Source of the DNA: Shewanella sp. MR-4
GTDB taxonomy: Bacteria; Pseudomonadota; Gammaproteobacteria; Enterobacterales; Shewanellaceae
NCBI RefSeq assembly: GCF_000014685.1
Contig: NC_008321.1
Coordinates: 1,726,001-1,790,000, forward strand
DNA: 64,000 nt
Direction: 5' to 3'
Part shown: one piece after another, positions 17,299-26,412 of the stretch
Position numbering within the stretch: the first letter of the stretch is position 1
Layout: the number at the start of each line of letters is the position of its first letter
The notes under the pieces: model-generated
Told to the model about the DNA's origin: nothing
Seen by the model: the letters and a program-made list of their open reading frames with translations, nothing else
Database searches by the model: none
Translations under genes and position numbers: made by a program

Positions 17299-17391
17299 AT
17301 GGAAGTTCATGAATACGAAAACGCTTACTACCAAGTTAAAGACGACGTGATGACGTCTTTACCTGCACAGAGCGAAGAAGAAGCGGTCTAA
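17299..17391 (+). CDS. 30-residue small protein in its own transcription unit
   Basis: ATG at 17299 follows AGGAG with five-base spacing. The frame encodes 30 residues (begins MEVHEYENAYY, ends SEEEAV) and stops with TAA at 17389-17391. The product is strongly acidic, with a Tyr/Glu-rich first half and no membrane span or signal peptide. A promoter lies about 90 bases upstream and a strong terminator about 65 bases downstream, so this is a complete short transcript. I do not recognise the peptide. The RNA could also act as a small RNA with an incidental ORF. The frame and ribosome-binding site are seen directly; function is unknown. Confidence 0.6.
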   Translation: MEVHEYENAYYQVKDDVMTSLPAQSEEEAV

Positions 17392-17454
17392 GTCTTGTAA
17401 ACCTAAGGTTTACAGTGCGAATTCTGAGTCTGAAGTAACAAATACAAGCACATG

Positions 17455-17487
17455 AAAATAGCAACCCTAGGGTTGCTATTTTTTTAT
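17455..17487 (+). terminator. Strong intrinsic terminator of the small unit
   Basis: Thirteen-base arms (17455-17467 and 17470-17482) with a two-base spacer and an uninterrupted T run. It could also stop the convergent lipoprotein gene on the other strand. Confidence 0.93.
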
Positions 17488-17522
17488 CCGTTGTGGGATT
17501 GAAGTAGAGTGGGGAAGATCGT

Positions 17523-17957
17523 TTAGCCATTCACCTTACGTTTTTCTGGCATGAACTCAACGATAATCCATTTGCCGCCAATTTTATGCAGGCGAATGGT
17601 TCTGTCATCAATCCAAGGCTGTCCACCCTTTAAGCCCTTCATCTTAACGACGACCATGACGTCTTTGGTGAACTTACGGAAAAAGTCGATATCGATATCA
17701 TCAATTTCCATTTCGACATTGGTCATAGACAGGCCGAGCATATTACGCTGTACCGCTGCGGCGATGTAATAGTGGGTTAAGACTTCTTTGAGTGGAGCAT
17801 CGACATATAACTTGGCTTTCTCCACATCTCGGTCAACATAAATGGCGCTAAAAAAGCCGAGACTCACCTCTTCGGGAGTGAGCACGTGCTGCTCTTTGTC
17901 TCCAGCATCGCCACAACCAAACAAAAACAATAATGAAAGGAAAAATAAGGTTCTCAT
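17523..17957 (-). CDS. Small lipoprotein of unknown function
   Basis: A 144-residue protein with a short signal ending in the lipobox LFGC (Cys15), followed by Gly-Asp at the +2/+3 region. An Asp at a near +2 position can favour inner-membrane retention in enterobacteria. The mature part looks like a small NTF2-like/cone domain: helix 'EEVSLGFFSAIY', then alternating strands with 'DDRTIRLHKIGGKWIIVEF' at the end, as in DUF4878-type proteins. That fold guess is by eye only. It is monocistronic and convergent with the 30-codon unit. No ligand or pathway can be named. Confidence 0.75.
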   Translation of the reverse strand: MRTLFFLSLLFLFGCGDAGDKEQHVLTPEEVSLGFFSAIYVDRDVEKAKLYVDAPLKEVLTHYYIAAAVQRNMLGLSMTNVEMEIDDIDIDFFRKFTKDVMVVVKMKGLKGGQPWIDDRTIRLHKIGGKWIIVEFMPEKRKVNG

Positions 17958-18415
17958 GGCTTTTCGTTATAGGAATTTGTCATGAGTATCGCGATTTTAG
18001 CGGCTATGTTCAAGTTTTGTAATAATGGCGGTCACTGCCGAAAATGACTTGACTCAGATCGGCCGCCTGTGGCATATCTGAAAGGATGACTTCATTAGGT
18101 TATCCACAGAATCTGTGGACAACTATGTTGAAGACTAGAGGGATAATTTTTAAGTGGCTGATTGTATATCGATTTATTTGCTGGTTAAAAAGTGACGCTT
18201 TTCTGTGACGCCGTTATCCAGGCATTTCCTTGTGGATATTTTCTTAGTTTTTCCCAGTCTATTCACAGCGTGTGAATTTCCCAAAACAGCATTTTTATGA
18301 CATTTTGAGGATATTTTAAGCGTTTAATGCTGCCCGCTTTGTGAGCTTTTTCTTTCGGAAATAAAAAAGCACTGAGGAGTTCAGTGCTTTTTTGATGATG
18401 CTTTAGCTAAGTATA
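17958..18415. other. Noncoding interval with DnaA-box-like motifs and the pta terminator
   Basis: About 460 bases. It contains one perfect DnaA box TTATCCACA (18100-18108) inside an inverted repeat. Near matches lie at 18231-18239 (minus orientation) and 18259-18267, and a TTCACA/TGTGAA inverted pair spans 18261-18277. The right end carries the pta terminator. No ORF with a ribosome-binding site was found. Confidence 0.5.
18363..18393 (-). terminator. Intrinsic terminator after pta
   Basis: Thirteen-base arms AAAAAAGCACTGA / TCAGTGCTTTTTT with a five-base loop, about 20 bases beyond the pta stop. Confidence 0.93.
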
Positions 18416-20569
18416 TTAGGCTTTGCTGGCATCGTTTTGTGACGCTTGAATCGCCGTCAGTGCGATAGTGTAGACGATATCGTCCACTAAGGCGCCGCGG
18501 GATAAGTCGTTCACAGGCTTACGCATGCCTTGCAGCATGGGGCCAATGCTGATGAGGTCAGCACTACGCTGTACAGCTTTATAAGTGGTGTTACCCGTGT
18601 TGAGATCAGGGAACACGAATACAGTCGCTTGGCCTGCAACAGGGCTGTTAGGCGCCTTAGAGCGAGCCACGTTTGGCATGACGGCCGCATCGTATTGCAG
18701 TGGACCGTCGATCACCAAGTCAGGACGTTTTTCTTTCGCGATACGGGTCGCTTCACGCACTTTATCCACATCCGAACCCGTACCTGAGTTACCGGTTGAG
18801 TAGCTGATCATCGCCACTCTTGGTTCGATGCCGAAGGCCTTGGCAGATTCTGCCGATTGGATAGCGATATCGGCCAGTTGTTCAGCGTTTGGATCGGGGT
18901 TAATCGCGCAGTCACCGTAAACTAACACTTGATCCGGCATCAACATAAAGAAGATAGAAGAGACAAGGCTTGAACCCGGTGCCGTTTTGATCAGTTGTAG
19001 CGGCGGACGAATCGTATTTGCCGTAGTGTTTACCGCGCCAGAGACGATACCATCGACTTCGTTTTGCGCCAGCATCATTGTACCGAGCACCATGTTGTCT
19101 TCTAGCTGCTCTTTGGCAACGACTTCAGTTAAACCTTTGTTGCGACGCAGATCGAGCATTGGCTCTACATAGCGATCCCGTACTTCGTCGGGGTCGACAA
19201 TCACAACGCCATCACCCAGTACCACGTCTTGCTGGGCAGCAATACGCAGAATTTCATCTTTTTTACCTAATAGCACGCAACGGGCAATACCACGCTCGGC
19301 ACAAATGGCTGCGGCTTTGATGGTACGAGGCTCATCACCTTCAGGCAGCACCACGGTTTTGTGGGCGGCGCGCGCCAGTTCGGTGAGCTTATAACGGAAT
19401 GCGGGTGGTGACAGACGGTGCTCCCTTGGGGAGTTTTTGGTCACGCTTTCAACCCAGGTTTGGTCGATATGGCCGGCGACATATTCCTGTACTAAGTCGA
19501 TACGTACCGCATCATCCACTGGCACTTCGTGGTCGAAGCGTTGGATGTTTAGTGACGTCTGCCAAGTGTTGGTATCGATAAGGAATACTGGTAAACCTGT
19601 CTCGAAGGCCTGTTCGCACAGTTTTAAAATTTCAGGCTCTGGCTCGTAGCTACCAGTCAGTAGCAGGGCGCCAATCTTCACGCCGTTCATGGCGGCAAGG
19701 CACGCTGATACAATCACGTCGGAGCGATCGCCAGAGGTCACCAGCAGTGAATCTGTCTTAATATGGTTGACCATATTCGGTAAGCTGCGGGCGCAGAAGG
19801 TCACTTTACGTAGGCGGCGGGTGTTCATCTCGCCAGCGTTAAGAATGCGAGCACGTAAATGTTTAGCCAGATCCGATGCGCGTGGCGCAACTAGATCGAG
19901 GTTGTAAGGCACGCTACCTAAGATGCGCAGTGGGCTTTTACCCGGCAATTGGAACATGATTGAAGAATCTGAACGTTGTACGCCTTGATGATCGAACACT
20001 TCCGATAAATCTGGGCGTGCACGGCCTTCATCGTCTACCGGCGCACCAATCTTGTTGATTACTGCACCAATGAGACGTTTGTTGTTTTTGCCGCCCCACG
20101 AGTTGTAGGCAATTTCGAGACGGTTCATCAGGCCTGTTGGCGTGTCGCTGCCAGGGGTGGCAATGAAAATCACGTCCGCGTCCATGGCCTTGGCGATGGC
20201 GTAGTTCACATCATCGGCAAAGGGATGGTTGCGGGTTGGCACTAGGCCTTCAACAATCAGGGTTTCGGTATTGCTGGCGCATTCTGCTGCGCGGGCAATG
20301 ATTTGTTCCATCAGTACGTCGGTTTGATCGGCGCGGATCAGTGCTTCGGCATGGGCCATATCGAAGGGCTCTAACGGATTGACCGTGGGCGATTTGCTTA
20401 AAATCGTGGTAGAGCGCTCTGGGCCATTATCATTAGGACGTAGCTGGGAAATGGGTTTAAAGAATTGGACTTTTACCCCGTGACGCTCTAACGCGCGCAC
20501 CATACCTAGGCTTAAGGAGGTCAGGCCAACTCCTGTGCCTATGGGGATTAACATAATATTTCGAGACAT
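18416..20569 (-). CDS. pta: Phosphate acetyltransferase Pta (long form)
   Basis: A 717-residue, three-part Pta: an N-terminal BioD-like P-loop domain (from 'MLIPIGTGVGLTSLSLGM'), a central DRTGG domain (about 220-330) and the C-terminal catalytic phosphotransacetylase domain (about 385-710). The catalytic part includes 'PEGDEPRTIKAA', 'GAVNTTANTIRP' and 'ISYSTGNSGTGSD'. It converts acetyl-CoA and phosphate to acetyl phosphate and CoA. Length matches E. coli Pta (about 714). It follows ackA on the same strand with a hairpin between, so ackA-pta are probably cotranscribed with some attenuation. Acetyl phosphate made here is used by AckA to form ATP. Confidence 0.97.
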   Translation of the reverse strand: MSRNIMLIPIGTGVGLTSLSLGMVRALERHGVKVQFFKPISQLRPNDNGPERSTTILSKSPTVNPLEPFDMAHAEALIRADQTDVLMEQIIARAAECASNTETLIVEGLVPTRNHPFADDVNYAIAKAMDADVIFIATPGSDTPTGLMNRLEIAYNSWGGKNNKRLIGAVINKIGAPVDDEGRARPDLSEVFDHQGVQRSDSSIMFQLPGKSPLRILGSVPYNLDLVAPRASDLAKHLRARILNAGEMNTRRLRKVTFCARSLPNMVNHIKTDSLLVTSGDRSDVIVSACLAAMNGVKIGALLLTGSYEPEPEILKLCEQAFETGLPVFLIDTNTWQTSLNIQRFDHEVPVDDAVRIDLVQEYVAGHIDQTWVESVTKNSPREHRLSPPAFRYKLTELARAAHKTVVLPEGDEPRTIKAAAICAERGIARCVLLGKKDEILRIAAQQDVVLGDGVVIVDPDEVRDRYVEPMLDLRRNKGLTEVVAKEQLEDNMVLGTMMLAQNEVDGIVSGAVNTTANTIRPPLQLIKTAPGSSLVSSIFFMLMPDQVLVYGDCAINPDPNAEQLADIAIQSAESAKAFGIEPRVAMISYSTGNSGTGSDVDKVREATRIAKEKRPDLVIDGPLQYDAAVMPNVARSKAPNSPVAGQATVFVFPDLNTGNTTYKAVQRSADLISIGPMLQGMRKPVNDLSRGALVDDIVYTIALTAIQASQNDASKA

Positions 20570-20654
20570 AAAAACCTCTAAGTTCGATGGTTTTTGGCAG
20601 AGTGAGTCGTCTCTGCTTTGCTTGTGTTTATTTAGCTGTAGGTCGCTAATAATA

Positions 20655-20680
20655 AAGCCGTTTGGCTAAGCAAACGGCTT
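20655..20680 (-). terminator. Hairpin between ackA and pta (partial terminator)
   Basis: Ten-base arms AAGCCGTTTG / CAAACGGCTT with a six-base loop. Read on the minus strand, the downstream tract (TTTATTATT) is broken by A residues. It may only lower pta transcription or protect the ackA 3' end. Confidence 0.6.
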
Positions 20681-20691
20681 GAATCATCTTA

Positions 20692-21891
20692 TTATTTTGT
20701 AATGAGTTTAATCGAATCTTCGGCGATAACCCACTCTTCGTTGGTGGGGATGACCATGGCAACGGTGCTGTTATCTGTGGTGATGATGCCTTTCTTACCG
20801 AAGCGGGCCGCTTTGTTACGCTCGCTATCTACATGGAAATTGAAGATTTGCAGCATGTTGAGCACTTTCTCGCGGATGATGTCGGAGTTTTCGCCGATAC
20901 CACCGGTAAAGACCACGGCATCTAAACGACCGAGTGGCACAGTGTAAGACGCGATATATTTCGCCAGACGGTAGCAGAAGATTTCCAGTGCTAAGGTTGC
21001 GCCTTTGTGACCATCGGCATAACCTTCTTCGATGCCACGGCAATCGTTGGTTAGCTCAGAAATCCCTAGCAGACCACTTTGCTTGTTCATCAGGTTGTTG
21101 ACTTCTTCCAGAGTGTAACCGAGTTGGTGCACTAAGTGGTAGATGATAGATGGGTCGAGATCGCCACAGCGAGTGCCCATGACTAAACCTTCAAGCGGCG
21201 TCAGTCCCATTGAGGTATCAACACTCTTACCGCCTTTAACCGCCGTTACAGAGGCACCGTTACCTAAGTGCGCGCAGATCACATTGGTCTCTTCTAAAGG
21301 TTTGTTCAACACTTTAGCGGCTTCACGGCTGACAAACAGGTGGCTAGTGCCGTGCATACCATAGCGGCGGATACCATGCTCACGGTACAGCTTGTATGGC
21401 AGAGCGTAGATAAAAGCGCGCTCAGGCATGCTTTGGTGGAATGCCGTATCGAACACCGCCACTTGTGGCAGTTTAGGGAAAGATGCAATGGCCGCGCGAA
21501 TACCGATAAGGTGTGCTGGGTTATGCAGTGGCGCCAGTGAAGAACATTCTTCAATACCTTTGATCACATGCTCGTCGATGATCACAGAGCGAGTGAATTT
21601 CTCACCGCCGTGTACGATACGGTGACCCACGGCTTGAATTTGCGCGGCTAATTCAGGTTGACCAGCAAGGATTTTATTGACGATAAATTCAACGGCTTCG
21701 CGGTGAGCAGTAAATGCACCTAAAGAGGACTCATGCTTTTCACCGTTGATTTTCCATTTAATGCGCGAGTCTTCTAAGCCAAAACACTCGGCTAGGCCAG
21801 AGATCTGATCGTCACCTGTTTGTGCGTCAATGACGGCAAATTTGAGTGAAGAGCTACCGCAATTGAGTACTAAAACCAGTTTATTAGACAT
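20692..21891 (-). CDS. ackA: Acetate kinase AckA
   Basis: A 399-residue enzyme with canonical motifs: N-terminal 'VLNCGSSSLKFA', 'GHRIVHGGEKF', 'FDTAFHQSMP', 'HLGNGASVTAV', 'TRCGDLDPSI' and C-terminal 'FTGGIGENS'. It makes ATP and acetate from acetyl phosphate. I start at ATG 21891 (MSNKLVLVLN), which matches the E. coli N-terminus. A start six codons upstream has no better site. It is upstream of pta on the same strand and divergent from yfbV, the same three-gene arrangement as in E. coli. Confidence 0.97.
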   Translation of the reverse strand: MSNKLVLVLNCGSSSLKFAVIDAQTGDDQISGLAECFGLEDSRIKWKINGEKHESSLGAFTAHREAVEFIVNKILAGQPELAAQIQAVGHRIVHGGEKFTRSVIIDEHVIKGIEECSSLAPLHNPAHLIGIRAAIASFPKLPQVAVFDTAFHQSMPERAFIYALPYKLYREHGIRRYGMHGTSHLFVSREAAKVLNKPLEETNVICAHLGNGASVTAVKGGKSVDTSMGLTPLEGLVMGTRCGDLDPSIIYHLVHQLGYTLEEVNNLMNKQSGLLGISELTNDCRGIEEGYADGHKGATLALEIFCYRLAKYIASYTVPLGRLDAVVFTGGIGENSDIIREKVLNMLQIFNFHVDSERNKAARFGKKGIITTDNSTVAMVIPTNEEWVIAEDSIKLITK

Positions 21892-22032
21892 GTGTAAACC
21901 TTTTGCCATTGTGTTTAAATTAACGATTCAAAATCTTGGAAACACTTGCGTAATTTGCCATCACAGTCTTGGGGCGCAGTGCCAGATTGTGCTATGGTAA
22001 AAGCAATGTTCCTCGGTTGTAGGTGTCTAAAA

Positions 22033-22476
22033 TTGAGCATCAATATTCTCAAAACCTTAGGTGACGGTCGTCGCTATATGAAGACGTGGCCTATGGTTAG
22101 ACAACTAGGTTTGTATTTTCCTGAGTATCGGGTGGTACGCGCCACTCAGCTTGCCATTCTGGTGATGCCAGTGCTGGCGATTTTGGCGAGTGTGAGTCAG
22201 ATTTATACTTATGGTTGGGCGTTTTTACCCCAAGCCCTCACTATCGCGTTGTTCTTTATTAGCCTGCCGTTGCAGGGCTTATTGTGGTTAGGCTGGCGTG
22301 CGCGCCATCCATTACCTTTATCGCTGTTCGACTGGAGTAACCAGTTGAGTGCGAAATTGTCCGCCATGGGCATTCATTGCCAATCCTTGGGCGCTAAAGC
22401 GTGTTACCTTGATATGGCGCTCATCTTAAAAATAGCCTTTGAGCGCTTAGATGCCAGTTATTGGGAGGAGCTTTAA
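22033..22476 (+). CDS. yfbV: UPF0208 membrane protein YfbV
   Basis: A 147-residue DUF412 protein with two membrane helices (about 42-65 and 70-92) and conserved 'YMKTWP' and 'LPLQGLLWLGWRARHPLP'. The frame is open from 21946, but the family N-terminus corresponds to a TTG at 22033 with AGGTG a short distance upstream. ATG at 21994 is an alternative giving 13 extra residues. The gene is divergent from ackA as in E. coli. The E. coli homologue has been linked to chromosome macrodomain insulation, but the molecular activity is unclear. Confidence 0.85.
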   Translation: MSINILKTLGDGRRYMKTWPMVRQLGLYFPEYRVVRATQLAILVMPVLAILASVSQIYTYGWAFLPQALTIALFFISLPLQGLLWLGWRARHPLPLSLFDWSNQLSAKLSAMGIHCQSLGAKACYLDMALILKIAFERLDASYWEEL

Positions 22477-22491
22477 GCCTCCCTTGGCGTC

Positions 22492-23232
22492 TTAATACAC
22501 AGCGTTAATCCCCTGTGAGCTAAACACGGCTTTAATTTTTTCCATGGTGTCGCGACTCGGTGGTGCAACGCCATCGAGTTGATAGCTTTCTCCCATAGCT
22601 TCCCACTTATGTTTGCCAAGCTCGTGGTAGGGCAGGAGTTCAACTTTTTCAATATTCTTCATGGGCTTGATAAATTCGGCCAGCTGTAATGCCGAGGCTT
22701 CATCATCGGTAAATCCACCCACGACCACATAACGTATCCACGTCGGCTGATTACGTTTGGCGAGATACTCGGCAAATTGCAGCGTTCTGTGGTTACTGAC
22801 CTTAGTCAGTTCAATGTGTTTATCGTCATTCATCTGTTTGATATCGAGCAACACCAGATCGGTATTATCGAGTAGCTCATCAATCACTGGCGTGTACTTA
22901 CGCACAAAGCCGTTGGTATCTAAACAGGTATGAATGCCTTCTTTCTTACAGGCTTTAAAAAGCTCGGCGACAAACTCCGCCTGTAATATGGCTTCGCCAC
23001 CGCTGGCGGTCACTCCGCCGTTGCTGGCATCGAGGAAGGGGCGGTAGCTAATGATTTGGCTCATTAACTCGTCGACCTGTACTTCCTTACCACCATCAAG
23101 ATCCCAAGTGTCACGGTTATGACAATACTGACAGCGCATTAAACAGCCCTGCATAAAGGTGATAAACCGTATGCCTGGACCATCCACTGTGCCAAAGGAT
23201 TCCACTGAGTGGACCCGACCGGTAACTGCCAT
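22492..23232 (-). CDS. pflA: Pyruvate formate-lyase activating enzyme PflA
   Basis: A 246-residue radical SAM enzyme with the cluster motif CxxxCxxC at Cys30, Cys34 and Cys37 ('GCLMRCQYCHNRDTW'), glycine-rich 'GGVTASGGEA' and 'DTNGF'. It installs the glycyl radical on PflB using a [4Fe-4S] cluster and SAM under anaerobic conditions. Length equals E. coli PflA. It is 63 bases downstream of pflB on the same strand, with a perfect nine-base hairpin in the gap, so dosage relative to pflB may be set post-transcriptionally. Confidence 0.97.
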   Translation of the reverse strand: MAVTGRVHSVESFGTVDGPGIRFITFMQGCLMRCQYCHNRDTWDLDGGKEVQVDELMSQIISYRPFLDASNGGVTASGGEAILQAEFVAELFKACKKEGIHTCLDTNGFVRKYTPVIDELLDNTDLVLLDIKQMNDDKHIELTKVSNHRTLQFAEYLAKRNQPTWIRYVVVGGFTDDEASALQLAEFIKPMKNIEKVELLPYHELGKHKWEAMGESYQLDGVAPPSRDTMEKIKAVFSSQGINAVY

Positions 23233-23255
23233 TGTGACTCCTGTTGAAATAAGTG

Positions 23256-23282
23256 AGGCTGTAGCACATTGTACTACAGCCT
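23256..23282 (-). other. Hairpin in the pflB-pflA gap
   Basis: Perfect arms AGGCTGTAG / CTACAGCCT around nine bases. There is no T run after it on the minus strand, so RNA processing or 3'-end protection of pflB mRNA is more likely than termination. Confidence 0.55.
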
Positions 23283-23295
23283 TACCTAATTTAGC

Positions 23296-25578
23296 TTACA
23301 GACCTTTTGTGAAAGTACGTGTGATCACGTCTTGCTGCTGCTCTGGGGTCAATGAGTTAAAGCGCACTGCGTAACCCGATACACGAATGGTTAGCTGCGG
23401 ATACTTGTCAGGATTGACAACCGCATCCTCGAGCATCTCACGGTTCATCACGTTAACGTTCAAGTGTTGACCGCCTTCGTGTCCTTCGTTGTGGGCGAAA
23501 TATCCGTCCATCAACGCCGCTAAGTTGGTACGGCGACCGTCTTCATCTTTACCTAAGGCATTAGGCACGATGGAGAAGGTGTAAGAGATACCGTCCTGTG
23601 CGTGGGCAAAAGGCAGTTTCGCCACTGAGGTTAACGAGGCAATCGCGCCTTTTTCATCACGGCCATGCATTGGGTTTGCACCCGGTGCAAATGGCGCACC
23701 TGAACGACGACCGTCTGGCGTGTTACCGGTTTTCTTACCATAAACCACGTTCGAGGTGATGGTCAGAATTGACTGAGTTGGGATCGCGTTGCGGTACATT
23801 TTACGGTCGCGGATCTTCGACATAAAACGTTCAACTAAGTCACAGGCGATATCGTCGACACGTGGGTCATTGTTACCAAATTTTGGATAATCACCGCTGA
23901 TCTCAAAGTCGACGGCAATGCCGTTTTCATCACGTACAGGTTTTACTTGAGCGTACTTGATGGCAGACAGTGAGTCGGCCGCGATTGAAAGCCCTGCGAT
24001 ACCACAGGCCATGGTGCGACGTACATCTCTGTCGTGCAGCGCCATTAACGCGGCTTCGTAGGAGTACTTGTCGTGCATGTAGTGGATTGAGTTCAGTGCT
24101 GTGACATATTGGGTCGCTAACCAATCCATCAGGCCGTCTAAGCGATTCATCACGTCATCGAAGCTTAATACTTCGTCGGTGATTGGGTCGGCTTTTGGCG
24201 CGATTTGGATTTTCAGTTTTTCGTCAACGCCGCCGTTGATCGCATACAACATGGTTTTTGCCAAGTTGGCACGGGCGCCGAAGAACTGCATGTGTTTACC
24301 CACAACCATAGGACTCACGCAGCAGGCGATAGCGTAATCGTCAGATTGGAAATCTGGACGCATTAAGTCATCGTTTTCGTACTGGATAGAGCTGGTGTCG
24401 ATAGACACTTTCGCACAGTACTTTTTAAAGCCTACAGGCAGTTTGTCCGACCAGAGCACAGTGATGTTTGGCTCAGGGCTTGGGCCCATAGTGTATAAAG
24501 TGTTTAAGAAACGGAAGCTAGATTTGGTTACCAGTGTACGGCCATCTAAGCCCATACCGCCGATAGATTCAGTTGCCCAAATTGGGTCGCCTGAGAACAA
24601 CTCATCGTATTCTGGAGTACGTAGGAAACGCACCATACGCAGTTTCATCACGAAATGGTCAATCATTTCTTGAGCTTGTTGCTCAGTGATGGTGCCGTTT
24701 TTCAGATCGCGTTCAATGTAGATATCAAGGAAGGTTGAAGTACGGCCTAAAGACATCGCCGCGCCGTTTTGGCTCTTCACTGCGGCTAAATAACCGAAGT
24801 AAGTCCACTGGATCGCTTCTTGTGCGTTAGTGGCTGGGCGAGAAATATCGAAACCGTATTTCGCGGCCATTTGTTTCATTTGACCTAGAGCGCGGTGCTG
24901 CTCGGCAATTTCTTCACGCAGTTGGATAACGTTAGATAAATCTTCACCGGCTTCGAACTGCGCTTGCAGTGAGCTGAACTGGGCGAATTTATCCTTCATT
25001 AAGAAGTCGATACCATACAGAGCCACGCGGCGATAGTCACCGATAATACGACCACGACCATAGGCATCGGGTAAACCGGTTAATACGCCGGATTTACGAC
25101 ACGCCATGATTTCAGGCGTGTAGACGTCGAATACGCCTTGGTTGTGGGTCTTACGCAGTTCTGAGTAGATGTATTTTACATCGGCATCGAGTTCGCGGTT
25201 GTAGGCGGCACATGAGCCTTCAACCATGCGAATACCACCGTTAGGTAACATAGCGCGTTTAAGCGGCGCATCGGTTTGTAAACCAACGATAGTTTCTAAA
25301 TCTTTATTGATATAACCCGCGTCATGGGAAGTGATGGTAGAAACCATCTTAGTATCGAAATCAACTGGCGCGTGGGTACGGTTTTCTTGCTTGATGCCTT
25401 CCATCACTTTGTCCCACAACTGGGTTGTGGCTTCGGTGGCACCGGCTAGGAATGACTCGTCACCTTCATAGGGGGCATAGTTTTGTTGAATAAAGTCACG
25501 TACATTGACTTCAGATTTCCAATCGCCAGGTGTAAAACCTTCCCATGCGTTGGCAAACAGTTCAGTTTTGTCGGTCAT
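23296..25578 (-). CDS. pflB: Formate C-acetyltransferase (pyruvate formate-lyase) PflB
   Basis: A 760-residue glycyl-radical enzyme, the same length as E. coli PflB. The adjacent catalytic cysteines lie in 'IACCVSPM' (about 419-420) and the radical glycine in 'RVSGYAVRF' (about Gly735). It cleaves pyruvate with CoA to acetyl-CoA and formate anaerobically. It leads the pflBA transcript; focA is on the opposite strand across a 1-kb control region, unlike the focA-pflB operon of E. coli. A PdhR-type operator lies about 230 bases upstream of its start. Confidence 0.98.
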   Translation of the reverse strand: MTDKTELFANAWEGFTPGDWKSEVNVRDFIQQNYAPYEGDESFLAGATEATTQLWDKVMEGIKQENRTHAPVDFDTKMVSTITSHDAGYINKDLETIVGLQTDAPLKRAMLPNGGIRMVEGSCAAYNRELDADVKYIYSELRKTHNQGVFDVYTPEIMACRKSGVLTGLPDAYGRGRIIGDYRRVALYGIDFLMKDKFAQFSSLQAQFEAGEDLSNVIQLREEIAEQHRALGQMKQMAAKYGFDISRPATNAQEAIQWTYFGYLAAVKSQNGAAMSLGRTSTFLDIYIERDLKNGTITEQQAQEMIDHFVMKLRMVRFLRTPEYDELFSGDPIWATESIGGMGLDGRTLVTKSSFRFLNTLYTMGPSPEPNITVLWSDKLPVGFKKYCAKVSIDTSSIQYENDDLMRPDFQSDDYAIACCVSPMVVGKHMQFFGARANLAKTMLYAINGGVDEKLKIQIAPKADPITDEVLSFDDVMNRLDGLMDWLATQYVTALNSIHYMHDKYSYEAALMALHDRDVRRTMACGIAGLSIAADSLSAIKYAQVKPVRDENGIAVDFEISGDYPKFGNNDPRVDDIACDLVERFMSKIRDRKMYRNAIPTQSILTITSNVVYGKKTGNTPDGRRSGAPFAPGANPMHGRDEKGAIASLTSVAKLPFAHAQDGISYTFSIVPNALGKDEDGRRTNLAALMDGYFAHNEGHEGGQHLNVNVMNREMLEDAVVNPDKYPQLTIRVSGYAVRFNSLTPEQQQDVITRTFTKGL

Positions 25579-25807
25579 CGTACTAATACCTTTTGGTTGA
25601 GATAAAGGTCATTGGCGCTCATGGGCAAACCATGTTGAGTATAGGCCAATCGCTGTTTCCTGATTAAAGCTCCCTTCAAGATGACGCCCTATGATGGGAA
25701 CTGGAACTTGGGGATGTTTATCGCACCAAGTGTCTGTCTATTGATACCCGATAAGATGACAAATATTCGTTTAACTTGGATTATCGGTTATCGATAACGC
25801 TTTTATA

Positions 25808-25824
25808 AATTGGTAAGACCAATT
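25808..25824. promoter_or_regulatory. PdhR-type operator, pflB side
   Basis: AATTGGT-AAG-ACCAATT is a perfect palindrome and matches the operator I recall for E. coli PdhR. It is about 230 bases upstream of the pflB start. PdhR is a pyruvate-responsive GntR repressor, so this would tie pyruvate level to pflBA transcription. Confidence 0.8.
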
Positions 25825-26354
25825 ATCCATAAGCATATTAACATAGCTCTGATGCTCTCGCATCTTAAACGGGCGAGTTTGTGTCCGGTTAATCGCAAAT
25901 TTGCTAGCGAGGTAGCATTTTTTTAGCACAATAAGGTTTAAAGCACGCTTTTGTTGGTTGAACTCTGGTCTAGATAACGGCTTATTCGACTGACTGTCGC
26001 GCTTTTAACCGACGAAAGCTATCACCGTATCGAATGATTTTGATTGTTTATGATTTAGTCAACGTTCACACCCTTAAAGCCGCGGCGTTAAAAGGGCTGG
26101 TTACACTGAGATGCTTAGGTGATAGTGAGACACGTTAAGGAAACTAAGCTTGCGAATAATCGTTTTGTCTGCGGAGAAGAAGCGTACAATTTTTGTCTAG
26201 CTGCAGATCAATCGCAAAGTGTGGCACAGTCAACAAGCAGTCATCTTGATTAAGGATACTTAAGTCTAACCCGCCTTTTTAAGGTTAAAATTGCTTCATG
26301 TTGCCGATAAATAATGTTTGAAAGGGGAGTGGTAAACAGGTCAGATTTAACTAA

Positions 26355-26371
26355 AATTGGTATGACCAATT
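26355..26371. promoter_or_regulatory. PdhR-type operator, focA side
   Basis: AATTGGT-ATG-ACCAATT is identical to the first box except in the three-base spacer. It is about 240 bases upstream of focA, a spacing like that of the first box to pflB. Confidence 0.8.
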
Positions 26372-26412
26372 AACCCTTTGTGTTTGTGGCTTCAAAAATT
26401 TTACATTTTACC

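Noticed and set aside
25787..25798. 12-base palindrome GTTATCGATAAC near the pflB operator
   Set aside because: Perfect but short and not matched to a regulator that I know; mentioned only within the control-region entry.
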